From: Rhodococcus rhodochrous
Lineage (GTDB): Bacteria > Actinomycetota > Actinomycetes > Mycobacteriales > Mycobacteriaceae
Direction: 5' to 3'
DNA: 64,000 bases
NCBI RefSeq assembly: GCF_014854695.1
Contig: NZ_CP027557.1
Coordinates: forward strand, 1,798,001-1,862,000
Shown here: positions 28,172 to 36,774 of the stretch, one piece after another
Layout of the letters: the number at the start of each line of letters is the position of its first letter
Position numbering within the stretch: the stretch's first letter is position 1
Notes under the pieces: generated by a model
What the model saw: the letters and a program-made list of their open reading frames with translations, nothing else
Told to the model about the DNA's origin: nothing
The model's database searches: none
Position numbers and translations under genes: made by a program

Positions 28172-29232
28172 CCGGGCAGGAACCCGAGATCCTCATCGAC
28201 GTGAAGGACGGCATCGGCCGTATCACGCTCAACCGGCCCAAGGCCATCAACGCGCTCAACCACGCTATGGTCCTCGAGATGTCGAAGGCCCTGAGCGCGT
28301 GGGAGAACGACGATTCGGTGCGTGCGGTGCTGGTGCGCGGTGCCGGTGAGCGCGGCCTGTGCGCCGGCGGCGACATCGTCTCGATCTACCACGACGCCAA
28401 GGACGGCGGCACGGGGTCGCAGGACTTCTGGCGCGACGAGTACATCCTCAACGCCGCCATCGGTCGCTACCCGAAGCCGTACATCGCGATCATGGACGGC
28501 ATCGTCATGGGCGGCGGCGTCGGGATCTCGGCGCACGGCAACGTCCGGATCGTCACCGACCGCTCGAGCATCGCGATGCCCGAGACCGGAATCGGATTCG
28601 TTCCCGACGTCGGCGGCACCTACCTGCTCTCGCGCACCCCCGGCGAGATCGGCACGCACATCGCGCTGACCACCGGACGGATGAAGGCCGGCGACGCCGT
28701 CGCTCTGGGCTTCGCCGACCATTACCTGCCGTCCGAGTCGCTCGACAAGTTCGTCGCCGCACTCGAATCCGGCTCGCTCGAGGACGCGCTCGCCGAGTAC
28801 TCGCAGCCCGCACCGGAATCGGCGCTGCTCGCGCAGCGCGAGTGGATCGACGCGGCCTACTCCGCCGACACCGTCGAGGAGATCGTCGAACGCCTTCGGG
28901 CTTCCGATGTTCCGGAGGCGCGCGAGACCGCCGACCAGGTAATCGCGAAATCGCCTGTCGCGCTGAAGGTGACCCTCCGCTCGCTGCGTCACGCCCGGCA
29001 GCTCGGCAGCCTCGAAGAGGTGCTGAACGAGGAGTTCCGGGTCTCGACCGCCTCGCTGAAGTCGCACGATCTCGTCGAGGGCATCCGCGCACAGGTCGTC
29101 GACAAGGACCGCAACCCGCAGTGGTCGCCGGCGACCCTCGCCGATGTCACCGAGGCCGACGTCGACGCCTACTTCCAGCCGCTCGGCGATCTCGAACTCG
29201 GGCTCGCCGCTCCCAAGGAGAACGACCGATGA
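28168..29232 (+). CDS. 3-hydroxyisobutyryl-CoA hydrolase (enoyl-CoA hydratase/isomerase family)
   Basis: A 354-residue crotonase-fold protein, about 90 residues longer than simple hydratases, as in HIBCH. Motifs: RGAGERGLCAGGDIVSIYHDAK, GIVMGGGVGISAHGN, and MPETGIGFVPDVGGTYLLSRTPGEIG, which is the HIBCH-type active-site region with catalytic Glu in PETGIG and Asp in FVPDVGG. It frees 3-hydroxyisobutyrate from its CoA ester for MmsB. The start ATG overlaps the upstream stop (ATGA), and its stop overlaps mmsB in the same way. Confidence 0.93.
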   Translation: MTGQEPEILIDVKDGIGRITLNRPKAINALNHAMVLEMSKALSAWENDDSVRAVLVRGAGERGLCAGGDIVSIYHDAKDGGTGSQDFWRDEYILNAAIGRYPKPYIAIMDGIVMGGGVGISAHGNVRIVTDRSSIAMPETGIGFVPDVGGTYLLSRTPGEIGTHIALTTGRMKAGDAVALGFADHYLPSESLDKFVAALESGSLEDALAEYSQPAPESALLAQREWIDAAYSADTVEEIVERLRASDVPEARETADQVIAKSPVALKVTLRSLRHARQLGSLEEVLNEEFRVSTASLKSHDLVEGIRAQVVDKDRNPQWSPATLADVTEADVDAYFQPLGDLELGLAAPKENDR

Positions 29233-30137
29233 GTGAACTTCCCACCGTCGCCTTCCTCGGCCTCGGACACATGGGCGGGCCGATGGCCGCGAACCTCGTC
29301 CGCGCCGGGTACACCGTCAACGGTTACGACCCTGTTCCCGCTGCGCAGGAAGAGGCCACGAAGAACGGCATCACCGTCGCCGAGGCCGCGACCGACGCGG
29401 TGCGCGGCGCCCAGGTCGTGATCACCATGCTGCCCAACGGCAAGCTCGTCCTCGACCTGTACGACGAGATCCTGCCCGTAGCCGAGGCGAACACGTTGTT
29501 CGTCGACAGCTCGACCATCGACGTCGCCGATGCCCGCGCGGCGGCGGAGAAGGCGCAGAAGGCCGGTCACCGTGCCGTCGACGCCCCGGTCTCCGGAGGT
29601 GTCGCCGGTGCCGCCGCAGGCACCCTCGCGTTCATGGTCGGCGGCAGCGAGGACGACTTCGTGACCGTGAAGCCTCTGCTCGAGGCCATGGGACGCAAGA
29701 TCGTCCACTGCGGCGGGTCGGGCAACGGCCAGGCCGCGAAGATCTGCAACAACATGATCCTGGGCATCTCGATGATCGCCATCAGCGAGGCGTTCGTCCT
29801 CGGTGAGAAGCTGGGCCTCGACAACCAGGCACTGTTCGACGTCGCGTCCAACGCGTCCGGTCAGTGCTGGGCGCTGACGAGCAACTGCCCGGTGCCGGGT
29901 CCCGTCCCGACCACCCCCGCGAACAACGACTACACGCCGGGCTTCGCGGCCGCGCTCATGGACAAGGATCTCGGACTGGCCGCGAACGCGGTGCGGGCCA
30001 ACGGTGTCGAGGCCGAACTCGGGCTGCGTGCAGCCGAGCTCTACCATCGTTTCAACACTGAGGGTGGTGGAGGACTCGACTTCTCCGCCATCATCACCGA
30101 CATCCGAGACCGCTCGACCGCGAAGGACAGCCAGTGA
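29229..30137 (+). CDS. mmsB: 3-hydroxyisobutyrate dehydrogenase
   Basis: A 302-residue beta-hydroxyacid dehydrogenase. NAD loop [19 protein letters not shown] at the N-terminus; substrate loop [22 protein letters not shown]; catalytic lysine in [25 protein letters not shown]. It oxidises 3-hydroxyisobutyrate to methylmalonate semialdehyde, the substrate of MmsA. Translationally coupled on both sides (ATGA upstream, GTGA downstream). Confidence 0.95.
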   Translation: MSELPTVAFLGLGHMGGPMAANLVRAGYTVNGYDPVPAAQEEATKNGITVAEAATDAVRGAQVVITMLPNGKLVLDLYDEILPVAEANTLFVDSSTIDVADARAAAEKAQKAGHRAVDAPVSGGVAGAAAGTLAFMVGGSEDDFVTVKPLLEAMGRKIVHCGGSGNGQAAKICNNMILGISMIAISEAFVLGEKLGLDNQALFDVASNASGQCWALTSNCPVPGPVPTTPANNDYTPGFAAALMDKDLGLAANAVRANGVEAELGLRAAELYHRFNTEGGGGLDFSAIITDIRDRSTAKDSQ

Positions 30138-30910
30138 CCGATTTCGAGACCATCCTGCTCGACCGCAAGGGTCGCGTCGGCATCGTCACCCTCAACCGGC
30201 CGAAGGCGCTCAACGCCCTCAACAGCCAGTTGATGCGTGAGGTCGTCGCCGCCGTCGAGGAACTCGACGCGGACGACGAGATCGGTGCGATCCTGCTCAC
30301 CGGCTCGGAGAAGGCATTCGCCGCCGGCGCCGACATCAAGGAGATGGCTCCGAAGACCTTCGCCGAGGTCTACGCGGAAGACCTGTTCTCGCAGTGGGAT
30401 CGGCTCTCGTCCGTCCGAAAACCGATCGTCGCTGCGGTGTCGGGCTACGCGCTCGGCGGCGGTTGCGAACTGGCGATGCTGTGCGACTTCATCATCGCGT
30501 CCGACACCGCCAAGTTCGGTCAGCCCGAGATCAAGCTCGGCGTCATCCCGGGCATCGGCGGATCGCAGCGTCTCACCCGCGCCGTGGGCAAGGCCAAGGC
30601 CATGGACATGTGCCTGACCGGCCGCAACATGGACGCCGAGGAGGCCGAGCGCGCCGGACTCGTCTCGCGCATCGTTCCCGCCGCGGACCTGTTCGACGTG
30701 GCGCTCGAGACGGCGACGACCATCGCGTCGATGTCGCTGCCGGTCGCGATCATGGCGAAGGAGGCCGTCAACCGGTCCTTCGAGACGACGCTGGCCGAGG
30801 GCGTGAAGTTCGAGCGCCGCGTGTTCCATTCGACGTTCGCCACCGCCGACCAGAAGGAAGGCATGGCGGCCTTCGTCGAGAAGCGCGCGCCGGAGTTCAA
30901 GCACGCCTGA
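30134..30910 (+). CDS. Enoyl-CoA hydratase (probable methacrylyl-CoA hydratase of the valine pathway)
   Basis: A 258-residue classic crotonase. Both catalytic glutamates are present: [15 protein letters not shown] and [33 protein letters not shown] and [11 protein letters not shown] complete the CoA/oxyanion sites. GTG start at 30134 overlaps the mmsB stop. As the last gene of the valine operon it can hydrate methacrylyl-CoA to 3-hydroxyisobutyryl-CoA, filling the one remaining step. A strong terminator follows 21 bp after the stop. Confidence 0.93.
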   Translation: MTDFETILLDRKGRVGIVTLNRPKALNALNSQLMREVVAAVEELDADDEIGAILLTGSEKAFAAGADIKEMAPKTFAEVYAEDLFSQWDRLSSVRKPIVAAVSGYALGGGCELAMLCDFIIASDTAKFGQPEIKLGVIPGIGGSQRLTRAVGKAKAMDMCLTGRNMDAEEAERAGLVSRIVPAADLFDVALETATTIASMSLPVAIMAKEAVNRSFETTLAEGVKFERRVFHSTFATADQKEGMAAFVEKRAPEFKHA

Positions 30911-30931
30911 CCCGCACCACCCGTATACGAC

Positions 30932-30961
30932 GGAGGGCCGCCCCGAACGGGGCGGCCCTCC
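30932..30961 (+). terminator. Intrinsic terminator of the valine operon
   Basis: Perfect 13-bp arms ggagggccgcccc (30932-30944) and ggggcggccctcc (30949-30961), loop gaac, followed by tcgtttctc. It lies between the hydratase stop and the convergent MarR gene. Confidence 0.85.
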
Positions 30962-30986
30962 TCGTTTCTCGGCCGTCTCTCGCGCC

Positions 30987-31514
30987 TCACCACTTGGAAG
31001 GCGCACCGCCGGTGTCGAAGTCGCCGGCGTCGTGCCGCATCGTCGCGATGATGCGCAGCAGTGTGTCGATGTGCTCCTCGGGAATGCCGGGTCGGGCGAA
31101 GACCTCCGTGTTGAGTTTCTCGGTCGCCTGGATCGCCAATGCCCGTCCCTCCTCGGTGAGTTCGATGAGGGTGGCCCGTCGATCGCTCGGATGCGGGGTA
31201 CGCCGGACCAGTCCGGCCTTCTCGAGGCGGTCGACTGCGTTGGTGACGCTGGTGGGGTGCACCTGCAGGCGCGCGCTGGCCTTCGCCATCGGCAACGCTC
31301 CCGACCTGGTGAAATGCAGCAGCGTGAGGAGTTCGTAGCGCGCGAAGGTCAGGCCGAAGGGCTTGAGCACCTCCTCGACCCGCGCCATCATGATCTGCTG
31401 CGCTCGCATCACCGAGGTGACCGCGGCCATGCCGTCGGCGACTTCGCCCCAGCCGTGGGCGGTCCACTGGCGGTGGGCTTCGGCGATGGGGTCGAGGGGG
31501 AGTGGTGCGGGCAT
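30987..31514 (-). CDS. MarR family transcriptional regulator
   Basis: A 175-residue winged-helix regulator. The DNA-binding core is FARYELLTLLHFTRSGALPMAKASARLQVHPTSVTNAVDRLEKAGLVRRTPHPSDRRATLIELTEEGRAL, with the DRR wing motif typical of MarR proteins. ATG at 31514 follows GGAGG at 5 bp. It converges on the valine operon across the terminator. Upstream lies the sulfotransferase gene on the same strand (about 70 bp). Its target is unknown. Confidence 0.9.
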   Translation of the reverse strand: MPAPLPLDPIAEAHRQWTAHGWGEVADGMAAVTSVMRAQQIMMARVEEVLKPFGLTFARYELLTLLHFTRSGALPMAKASARLQVHPTSVTNAVDRLEKAGLVRRTPHPSDRRATLIELTEEGRALAIQATEKLNTEVFARPGIPEEHIDTLLRIIATMRHDAGDFDTGGAPSKW

Positions 31515-31586
31515 GCCTCCATCATCCCACGGACGAACGCGCAGGTAGTCAGGGCACACCGGTTTCCGGTGCCTTTCCTGCCGGGT

Positions 31587-32735
31587 TCAGCGGTACGCGT
31601 AGTCGCGGAAACGTTCGTCGACCTCGCCCACACTCAGCCCGAACTCCTCGAGCGTGTACCGGTGCGCGGGTTTCCTTGCCCCGCTGCGGCTTTCTTCGTG
31701 CAGGTCGGCCATCGCACGTTCGGCCTCCGCGGTGAACGGCAGACCGAACCGGTCGTACAGGCCGCCGACGGTGCCGAGCGGATCGGCGACGAAATCTCGG
31801 TAGTCCACATCGACGAAACGGGCGGGATCGTGCCGGCGGCGCACCTCGGTGAAATGATCGAAACCTCGTGCCCAGAGGTCGAGCTGGCTGCGCCCGATCG
31901 TCTCGCCGACGAACGCGTCGGACCATCCCTCGGTGGCCTGCGCCGCGAGGCTGCACACCGACGGGATCACGGTGCGCGGATCGCGATGGGTGACGACGAC
32001 GAGCGCGTCCGGATACACCGTGAGCAGTTCGTCCAGTGCGAACAGATGACTGGGATTCTTGAGCACCCACCGCTTGTCGGCGTCCGGCAGTCCGATGAGC
32101 TGCAGGTTCCTCCGATGCCGGGCATACGCCGCGGTCCAGTCCTGCTCCGCGAGCCACTGCGAATAGGTGGGCAGGTGGGCGAGGCACTCGTAGGAGATCG
32201 AGCGGAACGACTGGCGCAGCAACTGCCAGCATTCCTCGACCTCGGCGGCCGACATGTAGTGCACACCCATGAATTCGGGATGCTCGACGTGGTGCTGCGC
32301 GAATCCGGCCTCGATACCGGCGAAGACCGGGTTCTCCGCCCAGGTCTCGCGAGGAGGTCGCGGTTGCGGCATCTCGGTCAGCCACATCTCGAGCCCCTGA
32401 TGGGCGGGATCCGCGGCGAGCAGGCGATGCAGTGCCGTCGTGCCGGTGCGGGGCAGACCGGTGACGAAGATCGGCCGGGTGATCGGGACGTCGGCGTGCT
32501 CGGGACGGGCGGCCCAGGCCGATTCCGACAGCAACCGCGCCACGAGGGCACCGCGCAGGAAGACCCGCGACATCTTGCTGCCGAGCGGGGTGAGCTTCTC
32601 GTCCCGCGCATACGATTCGAGCAGGACCTCGAGCCCGTCCCGGTAGTCGTCGTCGCCGAAATCGGTCAGGCCCGTCAAGCGGGTCGCGGAGGCGTGCAGA
32701 TCCTCGACGGTGCCGACGGTGGTGCGTTCGCTCAT
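31587..32735 (-). CDS. Sulfotransferase family protein (Stf)
   Basis: A 382-residue soluble sulfotransferase that would move sulfate from PAPS to an unknown hydroxyl acceptor. The 5'-phosphosulfate loop is IFVTGLPRTGTTALHRLL (about 89-106). The 3'-phosphate region is VVVTHRDPRTVIPSVCSLAAQ (about 228-248), with the Arg/Ser contacts. It is the last gene of a leftward DUF1214-SDR-sulfotransferase unit, 12 bp after the SDR stop. The same three families occur in order in the KstR-controlled sterol cluster of Mycobacterium tuberculosis (Rv3531c-Rv3530c-Rv3529c, from memory). Genes for PAPS synthesis lie on the opposite arm 4 kb away. Confidence 0.88.
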   Translation of the reverse strand: MSERTTVGTVEDLHASATRLTGLTDFGDDDYRDGLEVLLESYARDEKLTPLGSKMSRVFLRGALVARLLSESAWAARPEHADVPITRPIFVTGLPRTGTTALHRLLAADPAHQGLEMWLTEMPQPRPPRETWAENPVFAGIEAGFAQHHVEHPEFMGVHYMSAAEVEECWQLLRQSFRSISYECLAHLPTYSQWLAEQDWTAAYARHRRNLQLIGLPDADKRWVLKNPSHLFALDELLTVYPDALVVVTHRDPRTVIPSVCSLAAQATEGWSDAFVGETIGRSQLDLWARGFDHFTEVRRRHDPARFVDVDYRDFVADPLGTVGGLYDRFGLPFTAEAERAMADLHEESRSGARKPAHRYTLEEFGLSVGEVDERFRDYAYR

Positions 32736-32747
32736 GTGCTGTCCCGT

Positions 32748-33539
32748 TCAGTGGTGGTATTCGCCGCAGTTGACGTCGAGGCATTGGCCGGTGATCGCCG
32801 ACGCCATCGGCGAGGCCAGGAAGATCACCGCATCCGCGATCTCCTCGGTGGTGGGGAGACGCTTCAGATCGGAGGCGGCGGCGGTGTGCTCGTAGATCTG
32901 TTCGACGGTGGTGCCGTACTTTCCGGCCTGGTGTTCGAAGTAGCCCTGCAGGATCGGACCCCAGATGTAGCCCGGCGCAACGGAGTTCACGCGGACTCCC
33001 TGCGGTCCGAGTTCGGTCGCCAGGGACTGCGACATCGCCAGCAACGCCGACTTCGCGAGCTTGTAACTGCCATAACGTTCCTGGGAGTGCCGCAGCACCA
33101 TCGAGTTGATGTTGACCACCGCGCCGGCCGACTCGGCGAGGGCGGGGGTGAACAACTGCGTGAGCCGCAGCGCGCCGAGGACGGTAAGTTCCATGCTGTC
33201 CCGGATCTGCTGGAAGTCGGTGCGCGCCAGCGGTTTCATCGACGGAACGGAGAAGGCGTTGTTGACGAGCACGTCGACACACCCGAACTCCGAGACCGCC
33301 GTCTCGGCGAGTGCGGCGGCGGACCCGTCGTCGGTGATGTCGGTGGGCACGACCAGTGCTCGACGGCCTGTGCCCTCGATTTCCACCGCAACCTTCTCGA
33401 GTCGCTCCCGGGTCCGGGCGGCGAGCACCACGTCGGCGCCGTGTTCGGCGCACCGCAGCGCGAGCGTGCGACCCAGTCCCGGGCCGACACCGGAGATCAC
33501 GACGACGCGGTCGCGGAGCAGTCCCGTTGCCGCGCTCAT
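32748..33539 (-). CDS. SDR family oxidoreductase
   Basis: A 263-residue short-chain dehydrogenase. Cofactor loop SGVGPGLGRTLA (16-27), NNA (93-95, lacking the usual following glycine) and catalytic residues Ser146, Tyr159 and Lys163 in NINSMV and YGSYKLAK. D67 in PTDITDD fits the adenine site. It probably oxidises or reduces an alcohol/ketone on the compound handled by the neighbouring sulfotransferase and DUF1214 protein. ATGA overlap with the DUF1214 gene upstream shows co-translation. Confidence 0.92.
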   Translation of the reverse strand: MSAATGLLRDRVVVISGVGPGLGRTLALRCAEHGADVVLAARTRERLEKVAVEIEGTGRRALVVPTDITDDGSAAALAETAVSEFGCVDVLVNNAFSVPSMKPLARTDFQQIRDSMELTVLGALRLTQLFTPALAESAGAVVNINSMVLRHSQERYGSYKLAKSALLAMSQSLATELGPQGVRVNSVAPGYIWGPILQGYFEHQAGKYGTTVEQIYEHTAAASDLKRLPTTEEIADAVIFLASPMASAITGQCLDVNCGEYHH

Positions 33540-34702
33540 CCGAGCATCCGATCGGCGACGCCACGCTGGCGTTCCGCGATGCGCTGCGCCCAGGCCTCGG
33601 GGGTGATGCGGTTCGAACGGTGGAAGGGCAGGACCTCGGGGAGCCGGTCGAACGGCACCACCTCGGCGGTCGGACCGTCGGCTGCGGTGAGTCCGCGATC
33701 GAGGCGCTGCCAGCGGAACTGCAGGATCCCGCGGCTGCGGCCGAGGGTCTCGACCCAGTTGGTCAGCCCCGGATTGCGGGCCGAGACGACGATCCTGACC
33801 ATCCCGTCAGGATCGACCTGCGCCTGACTGTTGTTCAAGGAGGTCTGGTGGTGGATGTAATCCAGGGAGATGTACCAGAGACTGCCGATCTGGAAGCCCA
33901 GATAGGGCGCGTCGCTCGCCGGGAGGGTCAGGACCATCGCCTCGTCGTCGCCGAGTTCGTAGTGCCCGACGGACGAGTACTGGGTGTCCAGACCGCCGGG
34001 GGTGCGGCGCGGTTCGGTGACCGTGTTCACCGGCAGCTTCAGATAGAACCACTCGGGGAACTGCAGCCAGGTCTTCACCCGCGAGACCAGCGCGCGACCG
34101 GCACGTTCGTAACGGGTGACCACGTCCTGGTGGGTGGGCTCGGGTGCGGGGGCGCCGAGGCTGTCGAGCCGGTGGATGCTCAGCGTGCCGCGGCGCTGCG
34201 TCCAGTCGCTGTAGACCTCGCGGACCACGAGCTGCGAAGAGCCGGGCGCGAGCGGGAAGTAGTTCCGTTCCGGGTCGCGTGGGCCGGGTCCGAACCGCAC
34301 CTCGAAGGTGCCGTCGTCGGCGATGGTCAACGCGCGGTCGTCGAAGGCCGTGACGTTGCCGGGTACCTCGGCGTCGGTGTAGTTGCCGGCCAGCACCTGG
34401 AAGCTGAGATCGCAGGTCGTGCCTCGGCGCCCGGTGACGACATATTCGGCGTCGTCGCGGATCGACGCGCCCCAGTACAGGGTGTCGGGATTGTCGAGGC
34501 CCATCTTCGCGTAGGGGCCGGTGCCGGTGACGAAGACCGGGTGGGATCGGCTGTACGCGAAGGTGGCGTGGACGCACGCCGAGATCCCGCCCGCCAGATA
34601 TCCGTATCCCTCGACGAGGTCCTGTTCGGTGCGGATGTGCGGGGCGGTGGCGACGAGTTTCTCGGCCTCGGCTATCGACGCGGTGAGCGGATCGGTGAGC
34701 AC
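33536..34702 (-). CDS. DUF1214-containing protein
   Basis: A 388-residue protein with no signal peptide. The C-terminal half (about 240-365) shows the DUF1214 pattern: NTVTEPRRTPGGLDTQYSSVGHYELGDDEAMVLTLPASDAPYLGFQIGSLWYISLDYIHHQTSLNNSQA. The tail is arginine-rich. GTG at 34702 is chosen because AGGAGATCGCA directly precedes it. It is the first gene of the leftward arm, and its start is 58 bp from a perfect KstR-type box. The biochemical role is unknown; homologues occur in actinobacterial sterol clusters. Confidence 0.82.
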   Translation of the reverse strand: MLTDPLTASIAEAEKLVATAPHIRTEQDLVEGYGYLAGGISACVHATFAYSRSHPVFVTGTGPYAKMGLDNPDTLYWGASIRDDAEYVVTGRRGTTCDLSFQVLAGNYTDAEVPGNVTAFDDRALTIADDGTFEVRFGPGPRDPERNYFPLAPGSSQLVVREVYSDWTQRRGTLSIHRLDSLGAPAPEPTHQDVVTRYERAGRALVSRVKTWLQFPEWFYLKLPVNTVTEPRRTPGGLDTQYSSVGHYELGDDEAMVLTLPASDAPYLGFQIGSLWYISLDYIHHQTSLNNSQAQVDPDGMVRIVVSARNPGLTNWVETLGRSRGILQFRWQRLDRGLTAADGPTAEVVPFDRLPEVLPFHRSNRITPEAWAQRIAERQRGVADRMLG

Positions 34703-34722
34703 TGCGATCTCCTGTGGTCCAA

Positions 34723-34733
34723 ATATGTACCGC
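34723..34733. promoter_or_regulatory. Half-site of an element shared with the cysD promoter (candidate IclR site)
   Basis: atatgtaccgc here recurs at 35811-35821, where it is one half of the near-palindrome CGGTACACATATGTACCG (35803-35820). Both copies lie in the control regions flanking the IclR gene and nowhere else that I noticed. Confidence 0.4.
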
Positions 34734-34760
34734 TGCGGTAGTCTTCCGTTGCGCCGAGAG

Positions 34761-34774
34761 TAGAACGTGTTCCA
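34761..34774. promoter_or_regulatory. KstR-type operator in the DUF1214/IclR divergent promoter
   Basis: TAGAACGTGTTCCA fits the published KstR consensus TnnAACnnGTTnnA at every fixed position. It ends directly before the ribosome site GGGAGG of the IclR gene and lies 58 bp from the DUF1214 start, so bound repressor could block both directions. KstR represses sterol catabolism and is released by sterol-CoA metabolites (established). No kstR gene is in the window. Confidence 0.7.
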
Positions 34775-34784
34775 GGGAGGGTCA

Positions 34785-35726
34785 ATGGCTCGTCGCGAGA
34801 CCGAGACGCTCGGGGAGTCGACTGCCGGGGCGGGAGCCGCCCGCCGGTCGCCACCCACGGAACGCGTCGTGCAGGTCCTCGACCACCTCGTCGCGCGACC
34901 CGGTGTCCGGTTCGGACTGTCGGAACTGGCGCGCGAACTCGACCTGAGCAAGCCCACCTGCCTGGGCATCCTCACCGTGCTCGCCGACGCCGGCTATCTG
35001 GTCCGCGATCCCGTCGACAAGACCTACGGGCTCGGCCCGGCGCTGATCGTCGCGGGACGCGCCGCCCAGCGCGGCTTCGCGTCCGGGCCGGTCGCGCACC
35101 GGCATCTCGCCGCGCTCGCCGAGGAGTTCGGCGTGATGTGCTCCGCGTCGGCGGTCGTCGGCGACCGGATCGCGGTGCTCGACGTCGTCGGTGGACACGG
35201 CGCGGCCGCGGCGGCGCGCGTGGGGGAGGTGTACCCCTTCGCGCCCCCGGTAGGGCTGATGTACGTGCTGTGGGACACCGACGAACGCATCGAACAGTGG
35301 CTGCGGCGCGAACCGACCCTGCCCGTGACCGTCGACCTCGACGACCTGTGGCGGATCGTCACCGAATGTCGCCGGACGGGTTATCTGGCCGAGCCCCTCA
35401 CGCCCGGCGGCCGTCGCCTGTACGCGCTCATGGCGGGGGTGGTCTCGCACGACCTCGCGCCCGAGATGCGGGAGATGCTGGCGGAACTCGTGGCCGGCCC
35501 CGGCGAGCGCGTGCTGGTGCCCGGTGCCTTCGCCGCGGGGGAGAAGCGGGCGGTCAACCTCGTGGCCGCCCCGGCCTACGATCCCGAGGGCCACCAGTCA
35601 CTCGTGCTCACGCTGCACCTCGAGCGGGAGGTGGACGCCGCCGGGATCGAGCGGTGCGGTGCCGCGCTCGTGGCGGTCGCGGATGCGATCACCGCCGATC
35701 TCGGCGGACGTCGACCGGCGCGCTGA
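34785..35726 (+). CDS. IclR family transcriptional regulator
   Basis: A 313-residue regulator. N-terminal winged HTH: VQVLDHLVARPGVRFGLSELARELDLSKPTCLGILTVLADAGYLVRD (about 28-75). The C-terminal GAF-like effector domain follows (about 90-305), and the chain is longer than the usual 250-280 residues. ATG at 34785 follows GGGAGG. It faces the DUF1214 gene and is followed by cysD after 115 bp that contain a second KstR-type box and a palindrome. It is likely a local regulator of one or both arms responding to a small aromatic or sterol-derived ligand. Confidence 0.88.
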   Translation: MARRETETLGESTAGAGAARRSPPTERVVQVLDHLVARPGVRFGLSELARELDLSKPTCLGILTVLADAGYLVRDPVDKTYGLGPALIVAGRAAQRGFASGPVAHRHLAALAEEFGVMCSASAVVGDRIAVLDVVGGHGAAAAARVGEVYPFAPPVGLMYVLWDTDERIEQWLRREPTLPVTVDLDDLWRIVTECRRTGYLAEPLTPGGRRLYALMAGVVSHDLAPEMREMLAELVAGPGERVLVPGAFAAGEKRAVNLVAAPAYDPEGHQSLVLTLHLEREVDAAGIERCGAALVAVADAITADLGGRRPAR

Positions 35727-35761
35727 CGGACGGTTGCGGGGACCGCCCGTTGACCTGGAAT

Positions 35762-35775
35762 TGAAACTCGTTCTA
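35762..35775. promoter_or_regulatory. Second KstR-type operator, upstream of cysD
   Basis: TGAAACTCGTTCTA matches TnnAACnnGTTnnA at all fixed positions. It is 66 bp before the cysD start, in the 115-bp gap after the IclR gene. A second perfect match within 1 kb makes chance less likely for either. Confidence 0.65.
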
Positions 35776-35802
35776 CTGTTGCGGAGTAATCTTCGACCGC
35801 GT

Positions 35803-35820
35803 CGGTACACATATGTACCG
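35803..35820. promoter_or_regulatory. CGGTAC-ACATAT-GTACCG dyad in the cysD promoter
   Basis: Perfect 6-bp arms around acatat, 21 bp before the cysD GTG. The right half plus flank is repeated in front of the DUF1214 gene (34723-34733). Size and symmetry fit an IclR-family operator; this is inference. Confidence 0.45.
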
Positions 35821-35841
35821 CGCCGGGTGAGAGGGGCACGA

Positions 35842-36774
35842 GTGACCACGGTGCCACCGCAACGACCACCGATCTACGAACTGCCGCTGCTCGGTGCGCT
35901 CGAGGCCGAGTCCGTGCACATCTTCCGCGAGGTCGCCGCGACCTTCTCCCGTCCCGTCCTGCTGTTCTCGGGCGGCAAGGACTCCGCGGTGATGCTCCAT
36001 CTCGCGGCCGAGGCGTTCTGGCCCGCGCCGCTGCCGTTCCCCGTGCTGCACATCGACACCGGACACAACTTCGACGAGGTGATCGACTTCCGCGACCGCA
36101 CCGTCGAACGGCTGGGGCTGCGGTCGATCGTCGCTTCGGTGCAGGACGACATCGACGCCGGGCGCGCCGTCGAGGACGACGGACCGCACGCGACCCGCAA
36201 CCGGCTGCAGACCGGAACCCTCCTGCGCGCGTTGAGGGAAGGCGGATTCGACGCCGTCTTCGGGGGCGCCCGCCGCGACGAGGAGAAGGCCCGCGCGAAG
36301 GAACGCATCTTCAGTCTGCGCGACGAGTTCGGGCAGTGGGACCCGAAGGCGCAACGACCCGAACTGTGGCAGCTGTACAACGGGCGGCACCGCCGCGGCG
36401 AACACATGCGGGTCTTCCCGCTGTCCAACTGGACCGAACTCGACATCTGGCGCTACATCCGCGACGAAGGCGTCGACCTGCCGTCCCTGTACTACGCCCA
36501 CCGGCGGCCGGTGATCGAACGCGACGGAATGCTGCTCGCACACACCCGTTTTCTCACCATCCTCCCCGGAGAAACCCCGCGCGAGAGCCTCGTCCGGTTC
36601 CGCACCGTCGGTGACGCGACGTGCACCGGCTGCGTCGAATCCGCTGCCACCACCGCGGACGAGGTGGTCACCGAGGTCTCCGCCAGCCGGGTCACCGAAC
36701 GCGGCGCCACGCGGGCGGACGACCGGATCTCCGACGCCGGGATGGAAGACCGCAAGAGGGAAGGATATTTCTGA
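35842..36774 (+). CDS. cysD: Sulfate adenylyltransferase subunit 2 (ATP sulfurylase)
   Basis: A 310-residue subunit that adenylates sulfate to APS. The PP-loop is LLFSGGKDSAVMLHLAAEAF (SGGxDS). HIDTGHNFDEVIDFRD, FGGARRDEEKARAKERIFS and VFPLSNWTELDIWRYI are CysD landmarks. GTG at 35842 is chosen because GAGGGGCACGA precedes it and the conserved chain starts soon after. It overlaps cysNC by one base (TGATG). Transcription should start between the IclR gene and here, under the KstR-type box. Confidence 0.95.
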   Translation: MTTVPPQRPPIYELPLLGALEAESVHIFREVAATFSRPVLLFSGGKDSAVMLHLAAEAFWPAPLPFPVLHIDTGHNFDEVIDFRDRTVERLGLRSIVASVQDDIDAGRAVEDDGPHATRNRLQTGTLLRALREGGFDAVFGGARRDEEKARAKERIFSLRDEFGQWDPKAQRPELWQLYNGRHRRGEHMRVFPLSNWTELDIWRYIRDEGVDLPSLYYAHRRPVIERDGMLLAHTRFLTILPGETPRESLVRFRTVGDATCTGCVESAATTADEVVTEVSASRVTERGATRADDRISDAGMEDRKREGYF

